Shown: positions 10,340-23,264, numbered from the stretch's first letter. The stretch: DNA of 64,000 bases from Sipunculus nudus (GCA_026874595.1 CM049310.1:31931558-31995557); one strand, 5' to 3'. Translations and numbers: made by a program. Notes: a model not told the origin generated them from the sequence alone.

Positions 10340-11475
10340 ATGTATTTTTTTCTATTTTAACTTAAATTTTCCTCTATTTTTGAGACTGTCAAAAGACAGC
10401 AGTGATGTCCGTTTCTCAGCTATGGGCCCAAATTGTAACCGTCCGTTAGACCTAGAAACTTCTATCTTAAATCCATGGAGGTCCATCAGAAATCTCCTTG
10501 GAAATGTAAAATGAGGTCACTGTGACCTTTATTCTCTCTGTTACGGGGCGTGCAAAAAATTTAATTTTTTTTTGTAAAATTTGATACAAAAGCGGGAATA
10601 TCTCAATCATCAATGCATGGATTGCGATGGAACTATGTGTATATTTATTGCTCATGACTAGTTTTATTAGTTTGTGAAGACAAACGCCGCCATCTTTTTT
10701 TTCTAAATTTCACGAGTTTTTTCGTCTATTTTTGAGACCGTCAAATGGCAGCAATGATGTCCGTTACTCAACTATGAATACAACTCGTAACTATTAGACC
10801 TAGAAACTTCTTACTTGACACCCATGGAGGTCCATAAAAAACCTCCAAAATTATGAATGTAACCTACATTCTCCAAGTAGTGGGGCATGTTTGTACCCCA
10901 CAGAATTGATTTTATGGCTTGTAAAATTTGATACAAACGCTCCAGTAACTGATTAATTAATGCCTGGATTTCCATAAATCTTATTTTGCATATTGATCAT
11001 AGACAGTTGCATTAGATGCTGAAGACTGGTGGGACCACCAGATTAAAAGAAGTATTACGTGTTTTCCGCTTAATTTGTGGGACCGTCAAATATCAGCAAT
11101 TATGATAGTTGTGGTTTGATCTAATGCCGTGTTTACTGATCAAGACTAGTTTTATCCGCTGATAAAGATTGGTGGGGCTACATTTTTCTTTTTTCTTTAT
11201 TTTTTTTCACATTTTTTTACATGTATTTAAGAGATTGTAAAATTACAGCAATGGTGTCAGTTTCTCAGTTGTGGTTTCATCCGGTGTGCTGAAACCTTGC
11301 ATGATTATTGATTATAAATTGCTTCATGAGTTGCGGATAACTGGCGGGGCAATCTGTATTTCTTATTTTTTTCACATTTGTGCATGTAGTTTTGAGACTG
11401 CTGGTTCCACATGCGTTTTTATTATAAGGCACTCTTTGACATGACGTATTATGGTATAACCACCGTCCGTCCATC
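10340..11475 (+). repeat. Diverged tandem units of a ~350-bp dispersed repeat
   Basis: The core GAGACYGTCAAAWRRCAGCARTGATGTCCG recurs near 10381, 10733, 11080 (decayed) and 11230. Each of the first two is followed by TTAGACCTAGAAACTTCT, an ATGGAGGTCCAT block, a GTGACCT block and a TGTAAAATTTGATACAA block. Further pieces lie at about 11965-12110, 12315-12345, 18765-18830, 22259-22435 and 28612-28990. No coding potential is apparent. Units 1 and 2 are the most complete. Confidence 0.7.
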
Positions 11476-12399
11476 AAACGGGCCGTCCGTTCACTTTCAG
11501 TGTCCCTGCGATAAGTTACAAGGGATTTTTTACAAACTAATCATAACTACTTACCAATAGATTATCAAATCCAGGTTTGATTAAAAGCAAAATCCACGCA
11601 TATTTAATTAGGTTAGAGATTATGAGACTACTATGTGGTGTCGCTGCAATAATTTATCAGGAATACGATTGTTTTTGATGAAAATCAACAGATATATTAA
11701 CAAGTATAATATCTCACCTAAGTGTGATACATATCCCATGCATACATCATCAGGTCAGGAGTCACAAGAGTTTGGTGGTACCTCGATGACTTACCAAAAA
11801 TCGTATTGACAACATGGAACTCGTTATAACTGTTAACCAATAAAGTTTCTTACCGAAATTTATTTCTCGGAAAGATTCATGCATATATGATGAGACCAGA
11901 GGCGGGCGTATTATGTACATTTTCACTGGTCTTCGTTTATATTTCTAACGCATATTCAGTTGTATGTTTGAGACGCAACTTTAGAGCAGTCATATGATTT
12001 TTTTCTAGATGTCAGTCTCCCTGATGAAACTTGGAATGCTTCTTGGTCATGGATAGTTTTTTATCAGATGCTTGATTAAGACTGGAGTTGTACCATTATA
12101 TTTTATTACTATTTTATTTAAATAGTATTTTACAGAGTATCAGAATACAAGGATAGTCGCAGTTTTTGTGCAGTCGATTCATGTATTTCCTAAAACTGGG
12201 TATAGGCATATTGATTGTGGTCAGTTTTTTTAGTTGCACAAGATTTGTGGTGACACATATATTAATATATTTACTTAAATTTTTAAATGAATTTATTATT
12301 TTTTTTTTCAAACTTAAAATACAGCAATCATGTCATTTTGTTAGATATAGAGAATGATTGATGAATGCATCTCTAAACACCTTGGTGAGTTAGCTAAGG
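11476..12399. other. AT-rich DNA with decayed pieces of the ~350-bp repeat
   Basis: Scattered matches to the dispersed repeat occur (ACAGCAATCATGTC near 12325, the TCATGGATAG and GATTAAGACTGGAG blocks near 12050). Two overlapping 63-65-residue open frames at 12114-12357 are AT-rich and unlike any protein I know. Confidence 0.45.
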
Positions 12400-13590
12400 G
12401 ACTTTGGGGAAGGATTTGCTTTCATTTGTACTTCAAGCATTTCTGGAACTGTGACTTGAAATCGTGCAACATCAACATTGTTTCATTGGAAACCCTTCCT
12501 GACAGCAGACCACTGTGGACGTAGAAACTGTCGTGTGTTCTTCAAAACCAGCAACACTGCCACACAGAATGCATATGATAAAAAAAACCGGCCAGAAGAA
12601 AAGTCAGTCATCAACAGGACTTCTCCAATGAACAACATACATCAGACTATGTAATATTCCATATTACACGATCTCTCCATTAGCATTTCAGAGATATAAT
12701 TTTTAATTGCCATTTCCTGAATGCTCATGTCACTGCTTTAGCTGAAACATCTTAATGTTCTTTTGAAGCTAATCGTTCATATTATGTCCCAAATTTCAAA
12801 TTCATTCGAAAAGAATATCACACAACAAGTTTAACACCTGCACCTACAAGACCACAATATATGGATAAGCATTGTATGTGCATGAAGCTCAAAAATATCT
12901 GACTTTTTTTCAAACCTGGCCCAACGTATAACATATGTTGATATACAAAAAAACATTGTTAGTAATGGGAGATTTCAATATTGGTTTTAGTAATCCAAAC
13001 AACATATCACTATTGAAGGACTCAAAGCCGAGAGATCGTGGGTTCGAATCTCAGCCGAGGCGGTTAAGTTTGTTTTTCACGGTCGGCCCCCACCCAGGGT
13101 GAGCGCTCTGCAAGCTTAATGGGAAGGCTGTGCCTCACAGCCGTGTATCACTCACATATGAGTGCGTCTTTGGGGGGTTCCTCGGTGTTATGACCCAGCA
13201 ATGGGGATGATTACACCCAGGACCCGCAGGTGCGGTAGACACCGGGCCTGGGTGACATCAGGATAGGATAGGAAATGAAAGGAAGCGAGTGCTACCGCCC
13301 TGTCTAGTAGTCCCGAACCGAAATAGAAACTCTGCAGATGTACATACTTAGGTTAAGAATTAGATAAGTCAGCATAAAAAAATGGAGGCGGTTACCTCCA
13401 CCAAAAAAAAAGAACATATCACTACTGTATGATCTTTCACGTCTTCTTCACAGTCAGGAACTTGTCAGGGAATTATTATTGACCTGGTGTTTTCAAATCT
13501 CTCTGATGCTTCAATTTAAACAATAGAGAGTTCATGGTCTGATGACAAAGTCTTGTTCGCTATTAATCCAAACAGTATTTTTGCATTTAA
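12400..13590 (+). pseudogene. LINE-type endonuclease relic, split by a SINE
   Basis: Near 12951 the frame reads TLLVMGDFNIGFSNPNN, containing the GDFN signature of AP-endonuclease-like domains in non-LTR elements. After the SINE at 13018-13412 the relic resumes with GIIIDLVFSNLSDASI and ESSWSDDKVLF, matching the I-D-x-V-F-S-N and S-D-H blocks that follow GDFN. Here the SDH histidine is Asp. Upstream pieces near 12420-12560 may be the earlier part of the domain. Frames are broken throughout. Confidence 0.55.
13018..13412 (+). mobile_element. tRNA-derived SINE, family 1, 5'-truncated
   Basis: It begins inside the tRNA-like head (GGACTCAAAGCCGAGAGATCG), has a B-box-like GGTTCGAATCTC, then the family body (GGTGAGCGCTCTGCAAGCTT, AATGGGAAGGCTGTGCC). 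It ends with a TGGAGG...CCTCCA hairpin and an A-tail. The 12-bp target duplication AACATATCACTA flanks it at 13001-13012 and 13413-13424. It split an endonuclease relic. A full-length relative on the other strand is at 34769-35177. Confidence 0.9.
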
Positions 13591-16159
13591 TTTTGATCAC
13601 TGATTTTTATTTTCGCCCATAATTAATTAAAATTGATTTGACTCATAATTGTCAAAAGTGTATGAAATCTGATAAATATAATTTATATATGAAGTTCCAT
13701 TCGCTGAATCATAGCTGAATTAGAACCTACCATGCCTTTCATATCCTTTGCTGCATGATTAAATATTCATCACTTGTTTACTGTAGTTCACACTAAATCA
13801 TATTAGGTTTCATTGTCACTACTTACTTTTGGGTCAACACCGAATGATCACTTTGCATATGGGAGCATATTCTCCTTATTTCAAAGGGGTGGGGGACAAA
13901 CTTTTCTTAAATAAATCTTTTATTTATAAAACAAATAATTAATATCTCCTACAACTTACACATTTCATATTTTTCTGAGTTTCTAGTTATGCGTATCTAT
14001 AGCTCATTTTCGGAAATATTTGATATGGCATACTTGAATAGCTTCAGTGAAGCTTCATAAATTTAGGTGTACTAAATTATGCTGATTTGAATCACCTTAA
14101 TATATTAACATTCCACAAAATATCATGTGTTGTGGAATGTTTATATAGTTACTTGATTCAAATGAAATTGAGATTTTGAAAGTAATGTGATGAAAAGAGA
14201 CCAAAAATGTTGCATAATTAATATATATAAATCCCTTCGTTTAATAGGCCGTACGGGTATTTGGGGCGTCTTCTGTCCAGTAAACTATCCAGTTCAAATT
14301 TTCTCATCAAATATTGCCCATACCCGCCATATTTATAAAAATAAAGTGTGGCCCAGTTTAATTAAAAACTAAACTTAAATACATGAATATTTTTTTAACC
14401 TTACTCATAAATCTGTAGTTCCTTTATAATGTATAGGGAATTTATAAACACAAAAAGAATTACTGAACACGCAGATCTGTATAGTTTCAGCTATTCATTT
14501 ACATTAGTTTTAGTCCATAAACAACGTGATGTATATAACAGAAGGAATCATAATATTCCTGTTTATAATTAAATATAATGGGAACTCCTTAGAACATTGA
14601 AGCATTATAAGCAAACAATCACACGTTGTATCAATGGAATCTATGCAAAAATTTATCCAAATTCTTTGGCGTCTCTGAGCATTAATGAAAAAATGTAAAT
14701 ATAAGTTTCTAGTCTAGGTAATTTTTGGATCAGCCCAGGACCAATTACATCTCTCTCTCTACTTCTTTGTTTTCTTAGTTTAGAAAAAAATGTACAAAGA
14801 ATGGTATTTAGCTGAATTCGTAAGTCACCAGCCCTCCTAAAGAGTATCACTTTTTTTAATTTATGACAAATTTAAGTAGATATTTTAAATGCTTTACTGA
14901 AACGAATTTAAGCTCTGTTGTCAGTCAATAGGTTTTAACAAAGTAACACTTATTAAAAATATTGAATAGCCTATAATTATTAAATTTAAAATCTATAATG
15001 TTAAAGATAATATAATTTATTTGAAAATTACAATGGGCTTTGTATGGACAAAATAACATTATGTTATCCAAAAATGTGCTTAAATACAAGGGATTAAGGA
15101 TTTTAAAATGTTTATAAATAGATATTAAAATATTTTATATTCCTAAGTTTTAAATTTCAAAAAGCTAATGAAAATTAGAAAGTATATGGTTTACTGAAAA
15201 GGCTTATATTAAGGCATAATTCTTGCTGGGTCTAATACCAAAGACACAGACGTAACAACACTTTAAATATATACACGTTTGAAAATGTCAAGAATTTAAA
15301 ATGTGAAGACCGAAACCTTGAAACCAACTGGGTAAAGTATTTGGGAATTTTTAGTGAACCAAAATAATGTTAAGCGGGATAGAAAACGCAAAAAGGCTTT
15401 GACTTTGAATATGATTTTTTTTTTAATATAATTAAAAGTAAAAGTGATTAAACTCGTATTCGATTATATATTTTTTTAAAATTTTACCTTTTTAACATCA
15501 CCATAAAAGCTTGGAGCTAGTGAACATTATCATTATAACATATCATTTTGTAGATATGTATTTATTGACTGTGTTTAAAATGAACTAACAGGAAACCAAA
15601 TTTTGTGAAAATATATACTTATATGCAATTAAATCCTTGTACCACGCACATAAATACTTTGATGGCACACTTTGGCAATATCCAGGAAATTTCATCTGGT
15701 TCTACCCCTTTTTTAAAAAAGCTAACTAAATTTATAGATATACATATTTATAGAATTACGGATTAAAATCAATTAAAAATAGATTTTAAAATAAAATTTA
15801 AATAAATACTACGAGAAAGACTACCATGCCAAAATGACGAGGTACATTTTACATAATGAAGTTAAATTAATCATTACATCTGTTTATTTCTTCCAGGAGT
15901 CGCGAAAATTTATGGGACACGGTCACATTTGCCCTGTATGGTCCTTATTAAGCACAGACATATCCCCTACCTTGAATGCAACCCGATCCACATTCTTATT
16001 ATAGAATTACCAAATATTTTAAGTCCTTCAGGGTATGGTTAATAATTATCAGTTTTATGTATTAATAATATATATATATGCATGCTGAGCAAAATACATT
16101 TTTATTTGGCCCAAGAAGCTCCTGTCCGGCCGATGCCATTCAGTGCCTTGGCCCAGTAA
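13591..16159. other. AT-rich stretch, no gene seen
   Basis: No frame longer than about 65 codons and none resembling a known protein. No repeat family I can name. Confidence 0.5.
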
Positions 16160-16181
16160 CCCCCCCCCCCCCCCCCCCCCC
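16160..16181. repeat. Poly(C) tract, 22 bases
   Basis: An uninterrupted C run, one of about fourteen long G or C runs in the window. Confidence 0.95.
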
Positions 16182-18035
16182 TTTCATGGAATGTGGTTTG
16201 TTTTGATAAATAAATTGGACGCTCTTACCTAGAATAAGTAGCATGCAACACCTATTCATCCAGCATTCAGACACGGTACATGACGAATTTCGGAACGTGT
16301 TAGTCTGAGTTGATATCCAAAAGTGCGTGTTACCGCATAAAATCTGCTATACGGAATCTTAATCACCGGAAATGTCGGTTATTACCCGTTCTATTAACTG
16401 ATCATCCGTTCGGATCAACCAAAAGTACATTATGAAAATAATTAGAATTCCTAATATTTCGCTCTCTTGTCCACCAAGTGAAGTTGGCCACAGTGGTATC
16501 ATCATGCCCTATGTAACAATAAAACCCTTTCATATCGAGCGAAAAAGTCTTCAATAAATACTAGCAAAACAGCGTTCTCAAAATATCTGATACGGCCGAC
16601 CTATAAGAGCCGGCTCGCTGTTCACGATTTGGTGACAGTATGTTTGGTCTTTGACACGTTCTCTTGTCCTTCTCAGTGTATAATTATCTCTCTATGCAGT
16701 CTGGAAGAACATCCATATATTAGTTATGAATAGCAAGTCAGCATGCAGGCTCATGTGTACAAACGACTTGAGCACGCACACACTAGTCCAGAAATGGAAG
16801 CTGACGGGCCTCAAAAACACAACCACACCAACCCAAAACTGCCCGGCTCATCGGCCGTGTGTATAAACTGTTAACAGCTTCTAAAGCCGGGTTCACACTA
16901 CAGGCATGTCACAGGTCAGTGGTCGCTTAAAGAGTCTGCAAATACTGTGTTCCGACTGCAGACATGTGTCAGTGAACATGCATGTGTATATACCATTTGG
17001 TCTGAGCTTAAAAAAAAGGGGAAGTAAATAGAACGTGTAAAATATGTAAATCAAACTTGGCAAAAGTGAATACTTTGAAATAACTTGAGAGTTTAAATGG
17101 AAGTTTAGAGATCTGAAAAGGTGATACAGTATGAAGATAATTTTATAAAGGAAAATTATATTTATAAATCACTTATTAAAAAAGCTATAATATTCACAAT
17201 GTAATGGAATCCTGGATTGATGAGAACTAACATTTTTTACACAGACCTGTATCCCATAATGTTAGCCAGAATTTTCAAATTTAAAGGAATTATTGTACAG
17301 TAACAAATGAATTAATTAGATGAAATACGTACTAACCAAGTTTTTCTCTTTATATATACATTATTCCTATAGAAAACCGACATCATGGAAAGTACCAGTT
17401 ACATTCAAGATAAGTTTTTCAACCTAATTGTCAATTAGTGCGGCTTCTATGCGCCAGAAAAACAGTGGGTCATATCAAACTGGCAGACGACCTGTGTTCA
17501 GTGGTGCAGAGCTACTGAATTAATCGACCGGCATCACAAGTCGTGATAAATATATGCTCATTATGTCGTTATAGGTTGATGGAACAAGAACAAATAGGGA
17601 TCTAAAGTAAACTTTAATAGATTCATAGATGCTTTTTAATCCTATTCGTCTTACATGACCTATTGGGAAAGCCATACTTATATATTGATGTACACATAGG
17701 AACTTTATGCTTGGCTTCTCTGGACTTAAAAGAAAGCTTTGCAGAAAAGATGAAAAAGTGTTTGACACAGTCTTACTCAGAAAAACATTTAAAGATTCAA
17801 TTTCATTATCTGGTGTGTGTTTCCCGCAGTGCAAATTGTCCATTGTGTTTACATACATGTGTTGCTAATGTTGGGCCCTCAAAAATGGCTACCGATTGTG
17901 ATCAAAACACGTCCAACAACAACATCTAGGTGCAAACCTGACAAGCCATGGTTTTGAAAATGACATAAGATTGCATCGTATGCCTTCATCGACAATACCG
18001 TGTGACCTATCAACATCCACATAATATATACATCG
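16182..18035. other. No supported gene; unplaced open frames at 17520-17929
   Basis: A 112-codon minus frame (17520-17858) and an 88-codon plus frame (17663-17929) overlap. Neither has a motif, signal peptide or repeat I recognise, and in AT-rich animal DNA such lengths occur by chance. The segment 16880-16990 carries repetitive ACAGGTCAGT and GACATGTGTCAG pieces without a clear unit. Confidence 0.3.
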
Positions 18036-18325
18036 ACCGGCTTCTGATGGTAAGGGATTGAGCACATTACTTAAAGTCGGGCGGTCGTGAATTCAAATCT
18101 TAGCCGAGGCGTTGAGATTTTCAGGTTCGGTCCCCACCGAGGGTAAGCGCACGCGGGCTTAATGGGAAGGCTGAGCCCCACGGCCGTGCAAAGGTCACAA
18201 ACGAGTGTTTCTTTTGGGGCTTCCTCAGTGTAATGACCCAGTAACGGGGATACAAAAATGATATGATAGTAGGCGAATTCTACCGCCAGTTCACGTAGTC
18301 CCAAACCAAATGGAAATGCTTTTGC
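18036..18325 (+). mobile_element. tRNA-derived SINE, family 1, decayed copy
   Basis: Starts ACCGGCTTCTG, like the full-length copy at 34769-35177 read on its own strand. It has a degraded A-box region, a B-box-like AATTCAAATCTTAGCCGAGGCG, and the body blocks GGTAAGCGCACGCGGGCTT, AATGGGAAGGCTGAGCCCC and GTAGTCCCAAACC. The 3' hairpin and A-tail are not recognisable, and no target duplication was found. Overlapping open frames are artefacts. Confidence 0.8.
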
Positions 18326-21123
18326 ACGAAAGCAAAAGCAACTGATTTTGATTCCTCAGTATGGCCTTAATGTCAGAAAAAAATTCCTAAGCAATTGTGT
18401 GGGGGAAAGTTTGAAAATCATCAAATTTGACAAGGCAGAAAATATCTTTTATTTTACCATACATCAAATGGTGTTGTATGAATAATCTCTTGGTTATCAT
18501 CATTCTTATTCTTGTTCAAGTAGTTTTGAAATAGAGTGTATTTCACGAACTTTAAGACACTATGGTTTTGATATAAAAAAAATCAGTGAATTAAAGGGAC
18601 ATCATGACATGAGCAACACTATCTAAAAATGACAACAATAACAAAAGATCTCCGGAAAACCTTAACACTGTCCAAAGTGTTGACATATATTACAATTTTT
18701 AGTTCAGCCGAGTATAAGTCATTTGAGCCATAGTTTAATCCATTGTCCGCCTGTTTGACTGGCTCGTTTTGAAACGATTAGACCTACAAATCCAATATTT
18801 GACATACACTTAGATGTCCATTCATTGAAGTTCTCTTACTTCTCCTGCCAAGCCCAAATTGGGCTAATGCGACTTCGGTCCTTCGAGAAATTAAGGATAT
18901 ATTTGTTGTTACACTTCATGACTGCCCAATATCAAAACCACTCTGAACATATTTATATACATTCATAAATTAGGTCATATTACATAATTTGTAAAAATTA
19001 TGGACCGAAACATTAATTGGATACTTTATCAAAATAGCAAGAAAATTATTTTTGTCTGAACATGGTAACTGCAACATTTGGAGATTTTTTCATGGACACA
19101 ACTATTGAATCAAGATATATATGGTATAAAAGAAATTAGATCAACATTTTGTAAATTCTTAATATTATTAGCATGAGTGTAAAATCCGTAACTTAAATTT
19201 TGCCCAACTTTGACCATGGCACATTTTATTCCAGTAAGCACCGCTGATTTGATTTTCACAGCATATACACATAAGGATGTTATCTGTAAAAATATGAAAT
19301 TTGAAATCAAAGTTCACAAACAAGGCTAGTTTTGAAGTTTTTTTAAGGGGGTGGGTGGGCTGTATTTTATGCACTTGCATTATCAAGATCCACTTGCATT
19401 GTCAATCTCCCCCCCCCCCCCCCAAACCTGTCAAAGGTGCACAGTTATTCTCTAATCACTCCCCATCCAAATCCGCAGTAATATACATCAAGTGTAATGG
19501 GATAATTGTTATTGTTTGAACTGTATATATATTCAGTGGCGCTTTACAAAAGTACTAAAATATATTATGACACAAGATTTAGTATTTAATAAAAAATTTA
19601 GTCGAAAAAAGATACGTTTTCAATTTTCTTTATAAGTCGTCAATATTTCGCTACATTTAACATCATTAGAAAGTTCAATCCAAAGAGAAGGTCCAAATGT
19701 TGAAAATGCCCGATCAGCAAACATTTTCTTAGACTATTCCCGGTATTTTTGCTGGTTTTCTAGGGATATAAACAAACCAATCTGTACTAAAAAAGTCATT
19801 TGAAAAATTGTTACTGACAAGCAAAGCAAAATGAATCTAGAAATTTGGAATTGACAATTCAAAATTAATTATTAATAAATTTCAAGGAACCATACACCCT
19901 GTTATCAAGCATTTATCGTGTGTATAAATTTATCACACAATAACAACAAATGACTTCAGTGAATCAAAGGAACTGCACTCTGTTCTGCCTTTGTACTTTG
20001 TTACCTGTGTAGATTCATGTACTTTTGTCAAATATTTTATTAGTACTATATATTAGTTGTGTATTACTGCTATTACTGCTAAGAAACAGATGGCCTTTCA
20101 TTAATGGTTAGTGCTATATGTATAAACTTTGTGTTTCAATGCTATGCGTCGCTTTCAAACGTGCGTACAATAAACACAACAAAACTTTAATTGAAAGGAA
20201 AATAAAAATGTAGTATGAAATTATTGAATACTTGCTCATGAGATGAAAAAAAGCCTTCCTACCTGATAATCAACTACAGTCGCCATAGCCATTAAAAATC
20301 CCCTGACTTTTCCCAGACTTACATAAGCATCATAACATTCTATGACTTTTTATGAAATTCCCTGACTTTTCCCTGTCCTTGAAAACATAATATTTTCCCC
20401 GACCGCTGGCGACCCTGTACGCAGCTAGAGCCCCCGCAGATTCATCAAACCAGGGTACACGCCATGTAATTCTTTTTTGCACGTGCATCTGATGGTGCTG
20501 AAGGTAGTCTGACAGTTGCATCTAATAACCTGTTGGAGCTTTTCAGGATAAAGGTGACTCGTCATTTGACATAAACTAAACGAATCGTGGCTGTTTTAAT
20601 ATACTTTCTAACAACCCTACCATTTGCGATAACAATTTCGTTTTAACCAAGCATATCGGTCAAGCCCTCTGCATGTTTGTTGAATTTCTTATTACCACTG
20701 TACGATCGCAACAGGATAGATGAGCGCTGCACATAACCAAGTCACGGTTACCTGCTCAATATAAATGCCAACTGAGTCGGCCACTACCCCCAACCCCGCC
20801 GCACCCCATGCTTCAGACCGTTTGCCAATCGACTCCAACATATTGGCCTTGTGAGTCCTTAAATTAGCAAATAAAGACCAGAAATGGATTCCGCAACCTA
20901 AAAAACCCTGAAAATTTTGTATTACACATAGTTATACCCTTTTGATTGATTAAACTTGATGGATTCTAGGCCATCTGGCGGCCATTTTGGATATTCCAAA
21001 ATTTTATATAATTTTATATAACCTTTTATATGTTCAAAAGGATACCTTTTGGGGTACAAAACAAATGAGACAGCTATTGTTGCAATTGGTATGTGGTAAT
21101 GTTACAAAATGACTGTACTATAA

Positions 21124-21124
<1 letters not shown>
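18326..21124. other. No gene seen; poly(C) at 19409-19423
   Basis: A short piece of the ~350-bp dispersed repeat lies near 18765-18830 (GATTAGACCTACAAAT, then AGATGTCCATTCATTGAAG). Around 20285-20400 a CCCTGACTTTTCC motif occurs twice with spacing of about 60 bases. Minus frame 20330-20521 (63 codons) is unidentified. Confidence 0.4.

Positions 21125-21179
<55 letters not shown>
21125..21179. repeat. (AT)n microsatellite
   Basis: About 27 AT units directly before a second copy of the family-2 SINE tail. Confidence 0.95.
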
Positions 21180-21181
<2 letters not shown>

Positions 21182-21184
21182 AAC

Positions 21185-21303
21185 ATGAATACACTGCCGA
21201 TGAAATGAGTCTTTTCTGTGTATTCATGTTCCATTTCTTCGTACAACGAACCAGCATGGCTATTCATTCATCTCTCTCTCTAAATATATAAATATATATA
21301 TAT
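21185..21303 (+). mobile_element. Family-2 SINE 3' part and TA-rich tail
   Basis: TTTTCTGTGTATTCATGTTCC, CGTACAACGAACCAGCATGG and ATTCATTCATCTCTCTCTC align with 1685-1765. As in that copy, the tail passes into CT and TA repeats. Confidence 0.6.
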
Positions 21304-21586
21304 TGTTACAGGTGCTCTTTTTATTATGTGACACGGGCGTAACTCCTGTTGTGGCACTCGTGTCTGGCCGCGTATTAAATTCTATGTTTAATCCTTACTG
21401 GTTGAACTGTCGTTGTCAGGTTAGCCTTGAGTTTTCACGCCTGGCTGAGGTCACGTGATGAGCCTGGTATGTAGAGATACACAGCGCTGTTTTTCTGGAG
21501 AATTCCTGAAACGCTTGTTTACTGTGTTGTGCAAGATCTTATAGACTGTTCGAGAAGTGGAAAATTCTCGGCTTGAGGTGTGAAGG

Positions 21587-21595
21587 TATATAAAG
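21587..21595 (+). promoter_or_regulatory. LTR TATA box
   Basis: TATATAAAG in the middle of the solo LTR, at the place expected for the U3 promoter. The two LTRs of the neighbouring element have both lost this stretch. Confidence 0.6.
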
Positions 21596-21952
21596 GGGCT
21601 CTGTTTTAGAACGGAAGGGCAGAGAGCAGAGAAGATTCCAGCGGACGCAGAAGCTTGTGTCAGTTTCTAGGACCTTATCCGACTAATGCGGCAATTAAAG
21701 ATTTTCGAAGACTTTCTCCTAGATTTTATGCATTTGGACTTCAGCTTATTTTCTGGGTTTTTGCAAGAACTTTCCACTGGACTGTCATTCTCCGAGAGTA
21801 TACATTTAAAGAACTTATCGTGGTGACGGTGTTGGTATCCCGGTACTGTGCACATTATTTTTCTATGTGATTGTATTGACTTGTTGCTATACCGCTGTTT
21901 TACTGTATAATTGTATTGATTTGGTATATTGTATTGTTAGGGTTGTTTTAAA

Positions 21953-21958
21953 AATAAA
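21953..21958 (+). promoter_or_regulatory. LTR polyadenylation signal
   Basis: AATAAA inside the solo LTR, about 370 bases after the TATA box. That is a plausible end of the R region. Confidence 0.5.
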
Positions 21959-22116
21959 TTATAGTTATTTGTTAACAAAAGACCACTGCCTTCTTTATTC
22001 ATTCCCCTAGACATTTCACGCTGCCTAGTGTTACAGAATCTGATTTGTTTTTATCTCCATTACAAAATTTGTGTTCATCACGCATACGTGATCGGTTTAT
22101 ATTAGGTTCCGTAACA

Positions 22117-22195
22117 ATATACTTAGATTAAGAGTTACATAAGAGCATTGAAAAATGGAAGTTGTTACTTCGACCAAAAATAAATTTTAAAAAAT
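22117..22195 (+). mobile_element. Family-1 SINE 3' tail cut by the solo LTR
   Basis: ACTTAGATTAAGAGTTACATAAGAGCATTGAAAAATGG, then GTTACTTCGACCAAAAA, matches the 3' end of the SINE at 13018-13412. The rest of the SINE is absent, so the solo LTR junction falls inside the SINE tail. Confidence 0.65.
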
Positions 22196-22258
22196 CCACT
22201 GTGCAATCATCTATCTCGGGACACAATTATTTTTTTTTAGCTCGGGTAACTTTCAGTC

Positions 22259-22435
22259 ATGAAGAGGTATAGTGATTATCATTTGTCATACGGCCTAGGA
22301 TACCATCTGACTATCCTTCTGTCCCGTCGCAGGGCACAAATTGTAACTGTGGGACCTAGAAAACTTCTAAATAATAATTCAGAGAGGTTCTCAGGAAGTC
22401 TGCTTAGAAACCTCATATATGATCACCGCGACCTG
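22259..22435 (+). repeat. Dispersed ~350-bp repeat, left flank of gypsy element 2
   Basis: GGGACCTAGAAAACTTCTAAATAATAATTCAGAGAGG and the GATCACCGCGACCTG end match the repeat at 10.3-11.2 kb. The repeat continues on the far side of the element at 28612, so the element landed inside it. Confidence 0.7.
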
Positions 22436-22776
22436 TGTTACGGAACCCTACAACAACAGATCACGTAGTCGTGACGAGCATAAATGTTGTTATGGAGATA
22501 AAAAAAAATCAGATTCTGTAACACTAGGCTGCGTGAAATGTCTAGGGAATGAATAAATAAATCAGTGTTTTTTGTAAACAAATAATTATAGAGCGCGGCC
22601 AGCCCGAAAAGTTATAGATCAGCATGAGCGCTGTGTTTCTACACGTCATACCCCAGAGGTGGGCCGGTACCCTGCCAGGCGATGCTGCCAGAGCAACGAG
22701 CTATGCGTGCCATCCGTACCAAATGTCAACAACACATGGAACACCCCAGCGCACAATAAAACAGACATCTATAACA
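22436..22776 (-). mobile_element. 3' LTR of gypsy element 2, internally deleted (341 bp)
   Basis: On the minus strand it starts TGTTATAG at 22776 and ends GGGTTCCGTAACA at 22436. It keeps the first ~190 bases of the family LTR and then jumps to TATAATTATTTG, the last ~170 bases. It lacks the TATA box and the following transcribed part seen in the solo LTR. A purine-rich AGGAGGGTGAC just inside the element (22777-22787) is a candidate polypurine tract. Confidence 0.8.
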
Positions 22777-22929
22777 GTCACCCTCCTGTAAGAAAAAAAA
22801 AGTTAAAAAAAAAAACTTCCTTTTTGCGATCACAATCTCTAAATTTTTACAACATTTCAAAAGTCATCTTATTTATAACATTTAATAAATATCCCACTTA
22901 CAACTTTTCATAAACATCTCGATATGCAA

Positions 22930-23260
22930 TCAGCAAGTACATAGTCATCCCTTTAATGTGTCTGATTTTTACACTTCAACTTGTTCATGAACGTGAGGGG
23001 ATTGTGATCACTGAAGACAATGATTCGCTTGACTGATGAAGTAACATAAACTTCAAAATGCCAAAATTAAATCCAAACATTCTTTTCAATAGTGGAGTAG
23101 TTTTTCTGGTTTGCATTAAACTTTCTGGAGGAATAACAAATTGGATGATCTATGCCATCATTGCCTTCTTGTAACAACACAGCACCAGCAGCAGTATCAG
23201 TAGCATCTACAGCTAAGTAAAAAACTACAGAAGAGTCTGGAGCTACCAAAAATGGTGAAT
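22930..23260 (-). pseudogene. RNase H relic of gypsy element 2
   Basis: The minus frame from 23249 reads VFYLAVDATDTAAGAVLLQEG, then HPICYSSRKFNANQKNYST and IEK, then after a stop HFEVYVTSSVKRIIVFSDHNPLTF. These are the expected RNase H blocks (D-A-S/T at the first Asp, the NYSTIEK helix and the TDHNPL-like block). Both halves of the domain are present, unlike in element 1. Confidence 0.8.
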
Positions 23261-23264
23261 TTTA

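Larger units (their letters stand above)
21304..22116 (+). mobile_element. Solo LTR (813 bp) of the gypsy element 2 family
   Basis: It begins TGTTAC and ends GTAACA, with ATAT on both sides (21300-21303 and 22117-22120) as a likely 4-bp target duplication. Its last ~170 bases match, in reverse, the LTRs at 22436-22776 and 28032-28611 (for example the CATTCCCCTAGACATTTCAC block), and its start matches theirs. It keeps a TATA box (21587-21595) and an AATAAA (21953-21958). It has no internal region, which fits recombination between two LTRs. The 71-codon frame inside is not a gene. Confidence 0.85.

Noticed and set aside
17520-17929. Overlapping 112- and 88-codon frames as a gene pair
   Set aside because: They overlap on opposite strands, show no motif, and such lengths are expected by chance in 64 kb.
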